Shown here piece after piece: positions 8,764 through 16,648 of a stretch of 34,551 nt of DNA. Positions within the stretch are counted from its first letter, which is position 1; every line of letters starts with the position of its first letter. The notes under the pieces were generated by a model that was not told the DNA's origin, did no database searches, and was given only the letters and a program-made list of their open reading frames with translations. The DNA is from Alphaproteobacteria bacterium (GTDB lineage Bacteria > Pseudomonadota > Alphaproteobacteria > Micavibrionales > Micavibrionaceae): NCBI GenBank assembly GCA_021775915.1, contig JAJFGW010000015.1, positions 1 to 34,551 on the forward strand, given 5' to 3'. The position numbers were made by a program, and so were the translations under genes.

Positions 8764-10171
8764 AACCAACTTTCTCAACCTCCGTGCAAACCATTTGTTT
8801 CATTTTTTCAAGATTTTCAGGGCTATCCGCTTCTGCTCTGGTCACCAGGGCATTTTGCGTATTAGACGCTCTTAACAGCCACCATCCTTCGGGGGTTGTG
8901 ATGCGAACACCGTCAATATCGTTGACCTGAAACTCTTTACTCTCCAACGCTTTTAGATCATGAACAATTTTTTTAACAAGGTCAAATTTTTTGCTTTCAT
9001 CAACATCAAATCTTATTTCGGGTGTGTTGTATAGTTTCGGTAAATGTGCGGTCAGGGAGGAAAGCGGTCCTTCGGCATCACAGACCTCATTCATCAAGCG
9101 AATAGCGCAATACATACCATCATCAAAGCCATACCATTTGTCGGCGAAGAAAATATGGCCGCTGAGTTCTCCGGCCAGCGGCGCTTTCATTTGCGCCATT
9201 TTGTCTTTGATCAGGGAGTGGCCAGTTTTCCACATCACAGGCTCACCGCCTAAACGCTCAATTTCATCAAATAAAACATGGCTGCATTTGACGTCTGCGA
9301 TAATGGCCGCACCTTTGCGCTCTTCCAGGACTTCACGGGCATAAATCGTCAGCAATATATCACAGCGCAGGATCGTACCGTTTTCGTCAACAACGCCGAT
9401 ACGGTCGCCGTCGCCGTCAAAAGCAACGCCTAGGTCGCAACCGTTATCCAGAACCGTTTTGATAAGGTCCTGCAGGTTTTTGTCAACGGTAGGGTCGGGG
9501 TGATGGTTAGGGAAGTTGCCGTCAATTTCGTCATAGAGCAGGATGTGCTCTCCATCAAGCTTTTCCGTGAGGTGACGAACGACCTCCCCGGTTGAGCCGT
9601 TGCCGCAATCCCATGCGATTTTCATGGGGCGCGAGCCTTTGAAATCGCGTAGCAGGCGTTCAACATAATTATCAATGACATTGGTTTCGCGTAAAGCCCC
9701 TTCATCGTGCTCAAAGTCACCTTTCGCGGCCATTTTCCCTAGCTCCTGAATAATCTCGCCAAAAACAGGAGAGCTTTGCAGGGTCATTTTAAAGCCGTTA
9801 TAATCCGGCGGATTATGCGAGCCTGTGACCATGATGCCGCCATCGGCCATATGATCTTTCACGGCAAAGTAAAGCATAGGGGTGGGGCCAAGCCCTACAT
9901 TTTCAACGGTCACGCCCGTTGTAAGAAGACCGTCAATCAAGGCCCTTGTCAGAGCAGGGGAGCTGTCGCGCCCGTCATAACCAACGCAGACTTGAGAGCC
10001 GCCTTTGCGTTTAATGTAGGTGCCAAAGGTGCAGCCCAGAGCAAAGGCATCTGCTTCAGACAGATTTTTACCTATTTGTCCGCGAATGTCGTATTCCCGC
10101 AAAATTTCAGGATCGAAATTATAGGCTTGCGGGGTAAATTCTGTGTTCTGTTGTTCATCAGGCATTGGCAT
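8741..10171 (-). CDS. Phosphomannomutase / phosphoglucomutase
   Basis: This is an alpha-D-phosphohexomutase of the AlgC/ManB type that interconverts hexose 6- and 1-phosphates for nucleotide-sugar and envelope polysaccharide synthesis. All four signature loops are present: the phosphoserine loop TGSHNP (S118), the Mg loop DGDGDR (252-257), the sugar-specificity loop GELSGH (334-339) and the C-terminal phosphate loop RASNTQNALVTR. The length (476) fits the family. GELSGH suits both mannose and glucose substrates, so the specificity is left open. Its start overlaps the end of galU by 14 bases, which suggests coupled synthesis and supports glucose 1-phosphate as one product, because GalU consumes it. 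Confidence 0.93.
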   Translation of the reverse strand: MPMPDEQQNTEFTPQAYNFDPEILREYDIRGQIGKNLSEADAFALGCTFGTYIKRKGGSQVCVGYDGRDSSPALTRALIDGLLTTGVTVENVGLGPTPMLYFAVKDHMADGGIMVTGSHNPPDYNGFKMTLQSSPVFGEIIQELGKMAAKGDFEHDEGALRETNVIDNYVERLLRDFKGSRPMKIAWDCGNGSTGEVVRHLTEKLDGEHILLYDEIDGNFPNHHPDPTVDKNLQDLIKTVLDNGCDLGVAFDGDGDRIGVVDENGTILRCDILLTIYAREVLEERKGAAIIADVKCSHVLFDEIERLGGEPVMWKTGHSLIKDKMAQMKAPLAGELSGHIFFADKWYGFDDGMYCAIRLMNEVCDAEGPLSSLTAHLPKLYNTPEIRFDVDESKKFDLVKKIVHDLKALESKEFQVNDIDGVRITTPEGWWLLRASNTQNALVTRAEADSPENLEKMKQMVCTEVEKVGYVVTFPE

Positions 10172-11024
10172 TATATTTTTCCAGTATCTTTCTAATGTCT
10201 TTGTTCATGTCCGGGTCTTGCAGGCCAAAGGCAATATTGGCCTCAATATAGCCTAGTCTCGTGCCGCAGTCATAGCGTGTGCCGTCAAAGCGTAGACCGT
10301 GAAAGGGTTGGTTGCCGATTAGTCTGGCCATGGCGTCGGTAAGCTGAATTTCCCCGCCTGCACCTTTATCGAAGGTGGCAAGGTGGTCAAAAACGGTGGG
10401 TTGTAGGATATAGCGCCCTATAATGGCCGTGTTTGATGGTGTTTTTTCCGGGCCGGGTTTTTCAACCATGTTCTTTATTTCAACAATTTTTCCGTTGTCG
10501 GATTTAATGTCGAGAATACCGTATCGCGCCGTGTCTTCTTTTGATACATCCATAGCCGCGACAATATTACCGCCATGCGTCTCATACGCTTCCATCATCT
10601 GTGACAGGCAGTTCTGCTCGGCAATGAAAACATCATCAGGCAGAAGAACCGCAAAAGGCTCGTCGCCCACCAGATCTTTCGCGCACCAGACCGCATGGCC
10701 AAGCCCGAGTGGGTCTTGCTGGTAGGTTTCAAACAGTTTGTCTTTCGGTATTTCGCAGTTCTGAACATCCTCCAGCATTTTTTCGAGATGCGGCTGCGGG
10801 GTAAAATGCTTTGTTAGAAGCTCTTTGCGCGGTGTTGTAACGAAGATGAACTCTTCAATCCCGGCAGCGCGCGCCTCTTCAACAGCATGTTGTATCACTG
10901 GCCTGTCATGCAGCGGTAGCAACTCTTTTGGCATGACTTTGGTTGCAGGCAAAAAGCGAGTGCCCAGCCCTGCAACAGGAAAGACAGCCTTGCGAACGGC
11001 TTTGAAATCGTTAGTTGAACTCAT
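10158..11024 (-). CDS. galU: UTP-glucose-1-phosphate uridylyltransferase
   Basis: GalU makes UDP-glucose from UTP and glucose 1-phosphate in the cytosol. The nucleotide-binding signature AGLGTRFLPATKVMPKELLP spans residues 19-38, followed by QQDPLGLGHAV (102-112), LLPDD (127-131), GEIQLTDAM (224-232) and FDGTRYDCGTRLGY (246-259), all typical of bacterial GalU. Length 288 is normal. No good Shine-Dalgarno is visible before the ATG. It forms a two-gene metabolic unit with the overlapping downstream mutase and may belong to a longer transcript with the upstream J-domain gene, 89 bases away. Confidence 0.96.
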   Translation of the reverse strand: MSSTNDFKAVRKAVFPVAGLGTRFLPATKVMPKELLPLHDRPVIQHAVEEARAAGIEEFIFVTTPRKELLTKHFTPQPHLEKMLEDVQNCEIPKDKLFETYQQDPLGLGHAVWCAKDLVGDEPFAVLLPDDVFIAEQNCLSQMMEAYETHGGNIVAAMDVSKEDTARYGILDIKSDNGKIVEIKNMVEKPGPEKTPSNTAIIGRYILQPTVFDHLATFDKGAGGEIQLTDAMARLIGNQPFHGLRFDGTRYDCGTRLGYIEANIAFGLQDPDMNKDIRKILEKYNANA

Positions 11025-11113
11025 TTAAATGGTACACACTTAATTAAATCACAGGCGGCCTTTTTCGCATAAAAGGGCCTTTGTTTCAAGGGATGTCTAA
11101 TTATTCAATTATT

Positions 11114-11536
11114 TCAACTTAGTAAGATGTCTTTGGCTTGGTTTATCTTGGCCGCAAGCCATTCCGAGCCTTCTTTGTCCGGGTGAGTTTTTTTGATGAG
11201 CTTTTTGTGGGCATCCTTGATTTCTTCGGTGCTTGCACCTTCTTTCAGCCCGAGAACTTCGAGGGCTTCAGAACGGGTCATGGGGCCGGATGATGACACC
11301 GACGGTTTTTTCCTCTTGTGCCAGAGCGCCAGAGTAATCGGCCAGAGCGCTGCTAAAAGCCCGAGTGCCGCCGGAAGTCGTCCTGTGATGGCGAGAAAAA
11401 AGAGCGCTACACAAATGACGGTAAACACACTCACCATTAAAAGGGCGGTAATTTGTTTGAGATTGGCATTCAGGAAAAAACGGTACAGACCGTAAGTACC
11501 TAAAATAACACCAATTCCTAATAGAAGGTAATGCAT
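11114..11536 (-). CDS. Membrane-anchored J-domain protein
   Basis: J-domain proteins stimulate the ATPase of DnaK-type chaperones. Here three hydrophobic segments (about 1-22, 29-51 and 54-72) are followed by a basic stretch and a C-terminal J domain (85-140) carrying the essential HPD at 118-120. There is no Gly/Phe region, zinc finger or substrate domain, so it is not DnaJ itself. The layout resembles TIM14/Pam18-like J proteins, with a cytoplasmic J domain tethered to the inner membrane. It starts 3 bases after the mipZ stop, so the two are almost certainly translated from one message. The client is unknown, and a role linked to division or envelope assembly is only inference. Confidence 0.85.
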   Translation of the reverse strand: MHYLLLGIGVILGTYGLYRFFLNANLKQITALLMVSVFTVICVALFFLAITGRLPAALGLLAALWPITLALWHKRKKPSVSSSGPMTRSEALEVLGLKEGASTEEIKDAHKKLIKKTHPDKEGSEWLAAKINQAKDILLS

Positions 11537-11539
11537 AGG

Positions 11540-12409
11540 TTACACCGCTTTTCTTTCCATGGGGGGGCGGGCATAGCCTCTGATCTTTTCAGGGGCTATG
11601 GTGCAAATAAGTTGTCGTACTTCCTGACGAGCCGCAAGCTGTGATACGGTCAGGCCACCGTCCTCTTCTTTTAGGTCAAGCAGAGTCAGGCCTTTTAAGA
11701 AAAGTTCTCTGAAAATAACGCGCTCTCCGAATCCAGGGACCAGTTCGAAGCCAAACATTTTGCTCATTTTGTTTAGTAGGGTACCGACATCTTCTTTGTT
11801 ACGGGCATTAAGGTGGGACAGGCGGTTGCGCAAGACAATCCAGTGCATGGGTTCACCGCCGCGCGTTACTTTTTCCGCATTTTGCTCATCCACCATTATT
11901 GTATAAACGGAGGGCTTTTCTATTTCGTAAGTCTCGGCATTAATTCGCGCAAGAACATCAATGTCGATCAGGCTGTCATTGAGAGGCGTAATAAGCGTAT
12001 CGGCATAGGAGTGTCCGAGACGGCTTAAATAATTGTCCGTGCCCGGCGTGTCGATAACAATAAAGTCGCATTGGATCTTTAACTCGTTCAGAGCCATGTC
12101 TATAAAGTTTCGTTCTTCTTCTTTTTTTCGGGCGGAATCTTCATTGCTACTTTGCGGGATTGCCATATGGGTCGGGCTGGGAATACCCTGCCGGTGTTTT
12201 TCGATAAAGTTCCAGCGATTTTGCATGTAGCGGGTCAGGGTGCCTTGCCGCGCATCCAGATCAATTGTGCCGACCTTGTAGCCCAGCCGTATCAAGGCAA
12301 TTGCCACATGCATTGCCGTTGTCGATTTACCGGAGCCGCCTTTTTCATTGCCAAAAACAATGACGTGGGCCGGTTGCTCTGTGGCTTGATTATAGTCTTT
12401 GTTTGTCAT
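11540..12409 (-). CDS. mipZ: Division-plane positioning ATPase MipZ
   Basis: MipZ is a ParA/MinD-type ATPase that forms gradients from the ParB-origin complexes and inhibits FtsZ polymerisation near the poles in alphaproteobacteria. The deviant Walker A motif GNEKGGSGKST (20-30) has the signature lysine K23. It is followed by IDLDARQGTLTRYMQNR (49-65), the switch DTPGTDN (120-126) and the subgroup-typical stretch WIVLRNRLSHLNARN (190-204). These separate it from chromosomal ParA and from MinD, and no C-terminal membrane-targeting helix of the MinD kind is seen. Length 289 is normal. It is transcribed divergently from the aminopeptidase gene with fewer than 50 bases between the starts. Confidence 0.93.
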   Translation of the reverse strand: MTNKDYNQATEQPAHVIVFGNEKGGSGKSTTAMHVAIALIRLGYKVGTIDLDARQGTLTRYMQNRWNFIEKHRQGIPSPTHMAIPQSSNEDSARKKEEERNFIDMALNELKIQCDFIVIDTPGTDNYLSRLGHSYADTLITPLNDSLIDIDVLARINAETYEIEKPSVYTIMVDEQNAEKVTRGGEPMHWIVLRNRLSHLNARNKEDVGTLLNKMSKMFGFELVPGFGERVIFRELFLKGLTLLDLKEEDGGLTVSQLAARQEVRQLICTIAPEKIRGYARPPMERKAV

Positions 12410-12456
12410 TGCGGTGTACTTGCAAAAATATTCAAAACCCTCTATTGCTGGAGATT

Positions 12457-14277
12457 ATGGCAGATAAAAACAATAATGAAAAGCTACAGGGCTTAAGGGG
12501 CGAACTTCAAAAAAAAGGGCTTGCCGGTTATATGGTTCCACGCGCCGATGAATGGCAGGGCGAATATGTTCCGGCGCGGGCAGAACGCTTGTCATGGCTT
12601 ACCGGGTTTACTGGGTCGGCGGGGCAAGCGCTGATTCTTGAGGACAAGGCCGCTGTTTATTCTGATACGCGCTACACCGAGCAAATGAAAAATGAGCTCG
12701 GTGATACGCAGTATGATGGTGAAACCCAGACGAAAGACAATAAAAACACGCCGGGGAGCTGGTTGTTAAAGAATGTCCCCGAAGGTTCTCAAATAGGCTA
12801 TGACCCGCGGCTCTATACTGTGAAGCAAATTGAGAAATTACAAAAAGAGATCGCTGAAAAGAAGATTGAGCTGGTGCCGGTCGATGGCAATCTGGTTGAT
12901 GAGATTTGGAACAATCAGCCGGATCATCCGATGGATGAGGTGGTTGTCTATCCCGAAAAATATGCCGGGCAGTCTTTTGCTGACAAGCGCGTAGAAATTT
13001 CCGGAGATGTAAAAAAGGCCGGGGCAAAGGCCGTCTTACTAACCGCGCCGGATTCCATTGCCTGGCTGCTGAATATCAGGGGCAGTGATGTTCCCAATGT
13101 GCCGATTGCGCTGTCTTATGCGGTGCTGCATGAGAATGGTGATGTTGACTGGTTTATCCCGGCGGCAAAAGTGAGCGCGGAGGTGAAGCAGCATATTGGC
13201 AATAAGGTACAAATTCATGAGTTTGAGGATATGCCGGACGCGCTGAAGAACCTGGCAAAAGATAACAAAATTCTGCTGGATGAAAATACGACTCCCATTT
13301 GGTTTAATAAGCTGCTGATTGATGCCGGGGCAACTACAGAACATATGGATGACCCGATTGTTTGGCGCAAAGCGCTTAAAAACGAAACAGAGCGTAAATA
13401 TATTACGGAAGGTCATGTGCAGGACGGCGTGGCGCTGGTCAAATTCTGGAAGTGGATTGACGAGAATGCGCTGAATGGCACCCTTACGGAACTGGACGGC
13501 GTTGCTAAGTTGCGGGAATTACGGGAAGAGCGCGAAGGGTTTAAGGACACCAGCTTTGACGCCATTGTCGGCTGGGCGGCGCACGGGGCCGTTGTGCATT
13601 ATCGCGCTGATGAAAAGTCTAATGCGACAATCACCAAAGACAGCCTTTTGCTGGTAGATAGCGGCGGGCAGTACCTTGGTTGTACCACAGACAATACGCG
13701 CACGCGCGCCATCGGCACGCCGACAAATGAAATGAAAGAAAGCTTTACCCGGGTCTTAAAAGGCCATATCGCGATTGCCGATGCGCGCTTTAAGGAAGGT
13801 GCCACGGGCCGGGATATGGACGTGCGGGCACGGCAGTTTCTTAATAAGGCAGAACTGGATTACGGTCACGGCACCGGGCATGGTGTCGGCGCCTATCTGT
13901 CGGTTCATGAATCTGGTGTCGGTATTCATGAGAAGTTTGATAAACCGCTCAAAGCCGGGATGCTGGTTTCTAATGAGCCGGGTTATTATCAGACAGATGA
14001 AAATGGCATCAAAGATGAATACGGCATCCGGATCGAGAATCTGGTGTTTGTCGAGGAAACGGGTGACGAAGAGCTTAAATATAAATTCAACACAGTGTCT
14101 TTGACGCCTATTGATCAAAATTTGATTGATATTGATTTGCTGGATAGCGATGAGATTAAGTGGCTTAATGAGTATCATCAGAAAGTCTATGATAACCTAG
14201 CGCCGCATCTCGATGCCGATGAAAAGACCTGGCTAAAAAAAGAAACTGCGCCTTTGAGCCGGGTTCCCGCGCCTTAA
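12457..14277 (+). CDS. pepP: Xaa-Pro aminopeptidase (aminopeptidase P, M24B)
   Basis: This dinuclear metallopeptidase releases the N-terminal residue from peptides with proline in second position. It is the long, three-domain form (about 606 residues): two creatinase-like N-terminal domains and a C-terminal pita-bread domain. All five metal ligands can be read: D401 (VDSGG), D412 (TTDNTR), H475 (GTGHGVG), E507 (NEPGYY) and E527 (RIENL). I place the start at 12457, behind GGAG, because the open frame from 12403 would overlap the start of mipZ and adds unlike sequence. There is no signal peptide, so it is cytoplasmic. It may help to use the peptides imported by the YejABEF-type system downstream, but that is inference. 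Confidence 0.94.
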   Translation: MADKNNNEKLQGLRGELQKKGLAGYMVPRADEWQGEYVPARAERLSWLTGFTGSAGQALILEDKAAVYSDTRYTEQMKNELGDTQYDGETQTKDNKNTPGSWLLKNVPEGSQIGYDPRLYTVKQIEKLQKEIAEKKIELVPVDGNLVDEIWNNQPDHPMDEVVVYPEKYAGQSFADKRVEISGDVKKAGAKAVLLTAPDSIAWLLNIRGSDVPNVPIALSYAVLHENGDVDWFIPAAKVSAEVKQHIGNKVQIHEFEDMPDALKNLAKDNKILLDENTTPIWFNKLLIDAGATTEHMDDPIVWRKALKNETERKYITEGHVQDGVALVKFWKWIDENALNGTLTELDGVAKLRELREEREGFKDTSFDAIVGWAAHGAVVHYRADEKSNATITKDSLLLVDSGGQYLGCTTDNTRTRAIGTPTNEMKESFTRVLKGHIAIADARFKEGATGRDMDVRARQFLNKAELDYGHGTGHGVGAYLSVHESGVGIHEKFDKPLKAGMLVSNEPGYYQTDENGIKDEYGIRIENLVFVEETGDEELKYKFNTVSLTPIDQNLIDIDLLDSDEIKWLNEYHQKVYDNLAPHLDADEKTWLKKETAPLSRVPAP

Positions 14278-14320
14278 TCCTCCGTTATCCCGGATCAAGT
14301 TCAGTAATGACAGGGGCAAT

Positions 14321-14348
14321 AAAAAAGCCGGGTGATAAACAACCCGGC
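14321..14348 (-). terminator. Intrinsic terminator of rpsU
   Basis: A perfect 7-bp stem GCCGGGT/ACCCGGC (14327-14333 with 14342-14348) and an 8-base loop are followed on the minus strand by six T's (14326-14321). This is a canonical rho-independent terminator, 27 bases beyond the rpsU stop. On the plus strand no T tract follows the hairpin, so it would only weakly end the converging pepP transcript. Confidence 0.9.
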
Positions 14349-14374
14349 TGATTCATTATAATAGATGTTAGCGA

Positions 14375-14575
14375 CTATTCTTTATCGCGTTTTTTACGTT
14401 CCAGCTTGCGCCAGCGACGTACGGCTTCGGCCTTTTCGCGTTTTCTCTTTTGCGATGGCTTCTCAAAGTCGCGGCGAAGTTTCATCTCACGGAAAATGCC
14501 TTCACGTTGCATTTTCTTTTTGAGAACTTTCAGCGCCTGATCGACGTTGTTATCACGTACAGTTACGCTTACCAA
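14375..14575 (-). CDS. rpsU: 30S ribosomal protein S21
   Basis: S21 is a small basic protein of the 30S subunit involved in translation initiation. The 66 residues match the family from end to end: [20 protein letters not shown], then the arginine/lysine-rich [19 protein letters not shown]. The initiation codon is TTG, not ATG; it is supported by a strong GAGGTGA Shine-Dalgarno (14581-14587) five bases upstream and by the usual M-V-x-V N-terminus of S21. It is flanked by its own terminator and stands alone, with yejF ending 88 bases upstream. Confidence 0.96.
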   Translation of the reverse strand: MVSVTVRDNNVDQALKVLKKKMQREGIFREMKLRRDFEKPSQKRKREKAEAVRRWRKLERKKRDKE

Positions 14576-14663
14576 CTAAATCACCTCTTTCAATGTCAAA
14601 GTTTATAAAATTAAAGTCCTGCCTTTCTAAACGGCAGCGGGCGTTAAAGCAAGGAAAAAAGTG

Positions 14664-16286
14664 CTAGGCCGCCTTGCGGGCTTTGAGGTTCAGGGCGGCT
14701 TCCATCAACTCGATGGTGTAGTCCTGTTGCGGATTGTCGAAAATCTGGCTGCTTGCGCCGGATTCGACGATTTTGCCGTCTTTCATGACCAGCACTTCAT
14801 GCGCCATGGCGCGGACGACGCGCAAATCGTGGCTGATGAACATATAGCTGAGATCATACTTTTCTTGCAATTCCCTGAGTAAATCGACAATTTGCGCCTG
14901 TACTGATAGATCAAGCGCGCTGGTCGGCTCGTCAAGCACCATAAATTCGGGCTGGAGCACCATGGCACGGGCGATGGAAATGCGCTGGCGCTGACCGCCG
15001 GAAAATTCATGCGGATAACGGTTGCGGGTGTCCGGGTCAAGCCCGACATCTTTGAGCGCCGCAATAACGCGGTCTTCGCGTTCGGAGTGACTCGTGTCAC
15101 TAAAATGCACCTTCATTCCCTCGCCGATAATGCTTTGTACGCTCATGCGCGGGGAGAGCGAGCTAAACGGGTCTTGAAAGACAATTTGCATCTTTTTGCG
15201 CAAAGCTTGCATGTCTTTGAGGCCATAATTGGTAATATCATCGCCTTTGAATGAAACCTTGCCATCGGTGAGACCGGTAAGGCGCAGCAAACCATAGCCC
15301 AGCGTTGACTTTCCGGAGCCGGACTCGCCGACGATTCCAAGTGTCTGTCCTTTATGGCAAGTCAGATCTATGTCATCAACGGCTTTGATCCATTGCGTTG
15401 TTTTGCCGAAGAAGTTTTTCTTTTGAGGAAAGTGAACTTTGATATTTTTGCCCTCAAGCACAATGGCGGCCTTGTCATTAAGAGGCACGGAGTCTCCCTT
15501 GGGCTGTGCCGCCAGCAGCATCTTGGTGTAGGTGTGCTCCGGCTTTTTAAACAGCTTTTTGCTGTCTTTTTGTTCAACGATTTCGCCGTTTTTCATGACG
15601 CAAACATGGTCGGCCATTTTTTCGACAACCGTCAAATCATGGGTGATGAGCAGCAGCGCCATATTCAGTTCTTTTTTGAGGTCTTCCAAAAGTTCCAGAA
15701 TTTGCGCCTGTATCGTCACATCGAGCGCGGTCGTTGGCTCGTCGGCGATGAGTAAGTCCGGGTTATTGGCAAGGGCCATGGCGATCATGATGCGCTGGCG
15801 TTGGCCGCCGGAAAGTTCATGTGGATAGGCGCGCAGCCGGTTTTTTATATCCGGTAGCCCCACCATATCCAGAAGCTCCATAACTTTGCTATGGGCGGCG
15901 TCTTTGTCCATGCCTTGATGCAGGCGCAGGACTTCGCCGACTTGCCGTTCTATCGTATGTAGCGGGTTAAGCGAGCTTTGCGGCTCCTGAAAAATCATGC
16001 CGATACGCTTGCCCCTTATTGTACGCATAAAGGCGTCCGGCGCACCAACTAGCTCTTCGCCGTCAAAAATAATGGATGATTGGTCTGTGTGGCTGGCCAG
16101 AGGGTAGGGCAGGAGCTGCATAACGGAAAGCGCGGTCACTGATTTACCAGAACCGGACTCGCCGACAAGAGCCACGGTCTCTCCCTTTTTAATATCAAAA
16201 GAGGCACCTTTGACAGCTTTAAAGACTCCTTCCGGGGTTTTGAAGCTGACATCAAGATTTTTGATTTGCAGAAGTGGTTTGTTCAT
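14664..16286 (-). CDS. yejF: Double-ATPase subunit of a YejABEF-type peptide importer
   Basis: This inner-membrane-associated ATPase drives uptake of peptides through the YejB/YejE permeases. Two complete ABC modules are fused: module 1 with Walker A GESGSGKS (42-49), signature LSGGQ (158-162) and Walker B LLIADEPTTALD; module 2 with Walker A GESGSGKS (320-327), signature FSGGQ and Walker B FMVLDEPTSALD. The length of 540 fits YejF and the related GsiA/DppDF fusions. All four Yej-type parts are in this window (yejA 26795, yejB 20858, yejE 18799), which supports the assignment, but they are not contiguous. No Shine-Dalgarno is evident. The start faces the FlgN-like gene across 38 bases. Confidence 0.9.
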   Translation of the reverse strand: MNKPLLQIKNLDVSFKTPEGVFKAVKGASFDIKKGETVALVGESGSGKSVTALSVMQLLPYPLASHTDQSSIIFDGEELVGAPDAFMRTIRGKRIGMIFQEPQSSLNPLHTIERQVGEVLRLHQGMDKDAAHSKVMELLDMVGLPDIKNRLRAYPHELSGGQRQRIMIAMALANNPDLLIADEPTTALDVTIQAQILELLEDLKKELNMALLLITHDLTVVEKMADHVCVMKNGEIVEQKDSKKLFKKPEHTYTKMLLAAQPKGDSVPLNDKAAIVLEGKNIKVHFPQKKNFFGKTTQWIKAVDDIDLTCHKGQTLGIVGESGSGKSTLGYGLLRLTGLTDGKVSFKGDDITNYGLKDMQALRKKMQIVFQDPFSSLSPRMSVQSIIGEGMKVHFSDTSHSEREDRVIAALKDVGLDPDTRNRYPHEFSGGQRQRISIARAMVLQPEFMVLDEPTSALDLSVQAQIVDLLRELQEKYDLSYMFISHDLRVVRAMAHEVLVMKDGKIVESGASSQIFDNPQQDYTIELMEAALNLKARKAA

Positions 16287-16324
16287 GGCTATTATTTAAG
16301 CATGCTACCAAGGAGAAGCAAACA

Positions 16325-16645
16325 ATGAATGAACAAAATACTTTGCCGCAAAACCCTGTTTCAGCAGTAACGCATGTGACAATGCTTGCCAAAAAACTGA
16401 TCGAGGTTATGGAACAGGAATCAAAGGCCTTAGCAGTTAAGGATTCTGTTGCCTTTACCGCAGCGCAGGAAGAGAAAGAGCGCCTGTCTGCAAGCTACCA
16501 AAGATGTGCGCAGGAGTTTCAGCAACGCCTGATGGATTTCCGTGATGTTGATAAAACTCTTCTGGATAATCTTAATCAGGCGCAGCTTGATCTGAAAAGC
16601 AAAACGCAGGAAAACTCTGCCGCGATGGAACGCATGCAGGGTTAG
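16325..16645 (+). CDS. Small helical protein, possibly FlgN-like flagellar chaperone
   Basis: The protein has 106 residues, starting at the ATG at 16325 behind a clear AGGAG (16311-16315, 9-base spacer); the open frame extends upstream to 16274 but that part overlaps the yejF start. It is almost entirely alpha-helical and charged, with no signal peptide or membrane segment. The central pattern LIEVMEQESKALAVKDSVAFTAAQEEKERLSASY resembles the helical hairpin of FlgN-family chaperones, which hold hook-associated proteins before export (the match is split here only in description, roughly residues 27-60). No flagellar gene lies next to it, so the assignment rests on this pattern alone. It could equally be an unrelated coiled-coil protein. 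Confidence 0.6.
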   Translation: MNEQNTLPQNPVSAVTHVTMLAKKLIEVMEQESKALAVKDSVAFTAAQEEKERLSASYQRCAQEFQQRLMDFRDVDKTLLDNLNQAQLDLKSKTQENSAAMERMQG

Positions 16646-16648
16646 AGG

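Noticed and set aside
11057-11079. Imperfect hairpin GGCCTTTT/AAAAGGGCC between the J-domain gene and galU
   Set aside because: It has a bulge and no T tract on the minus strand, so it was not called a terminator.
14619-14637. Short hairpin CTGCC/GGCAG between yejF and rpsU
   Set aside because: Only a 5-bp stem with a 9-base loop and no clean T run; too weak to call.
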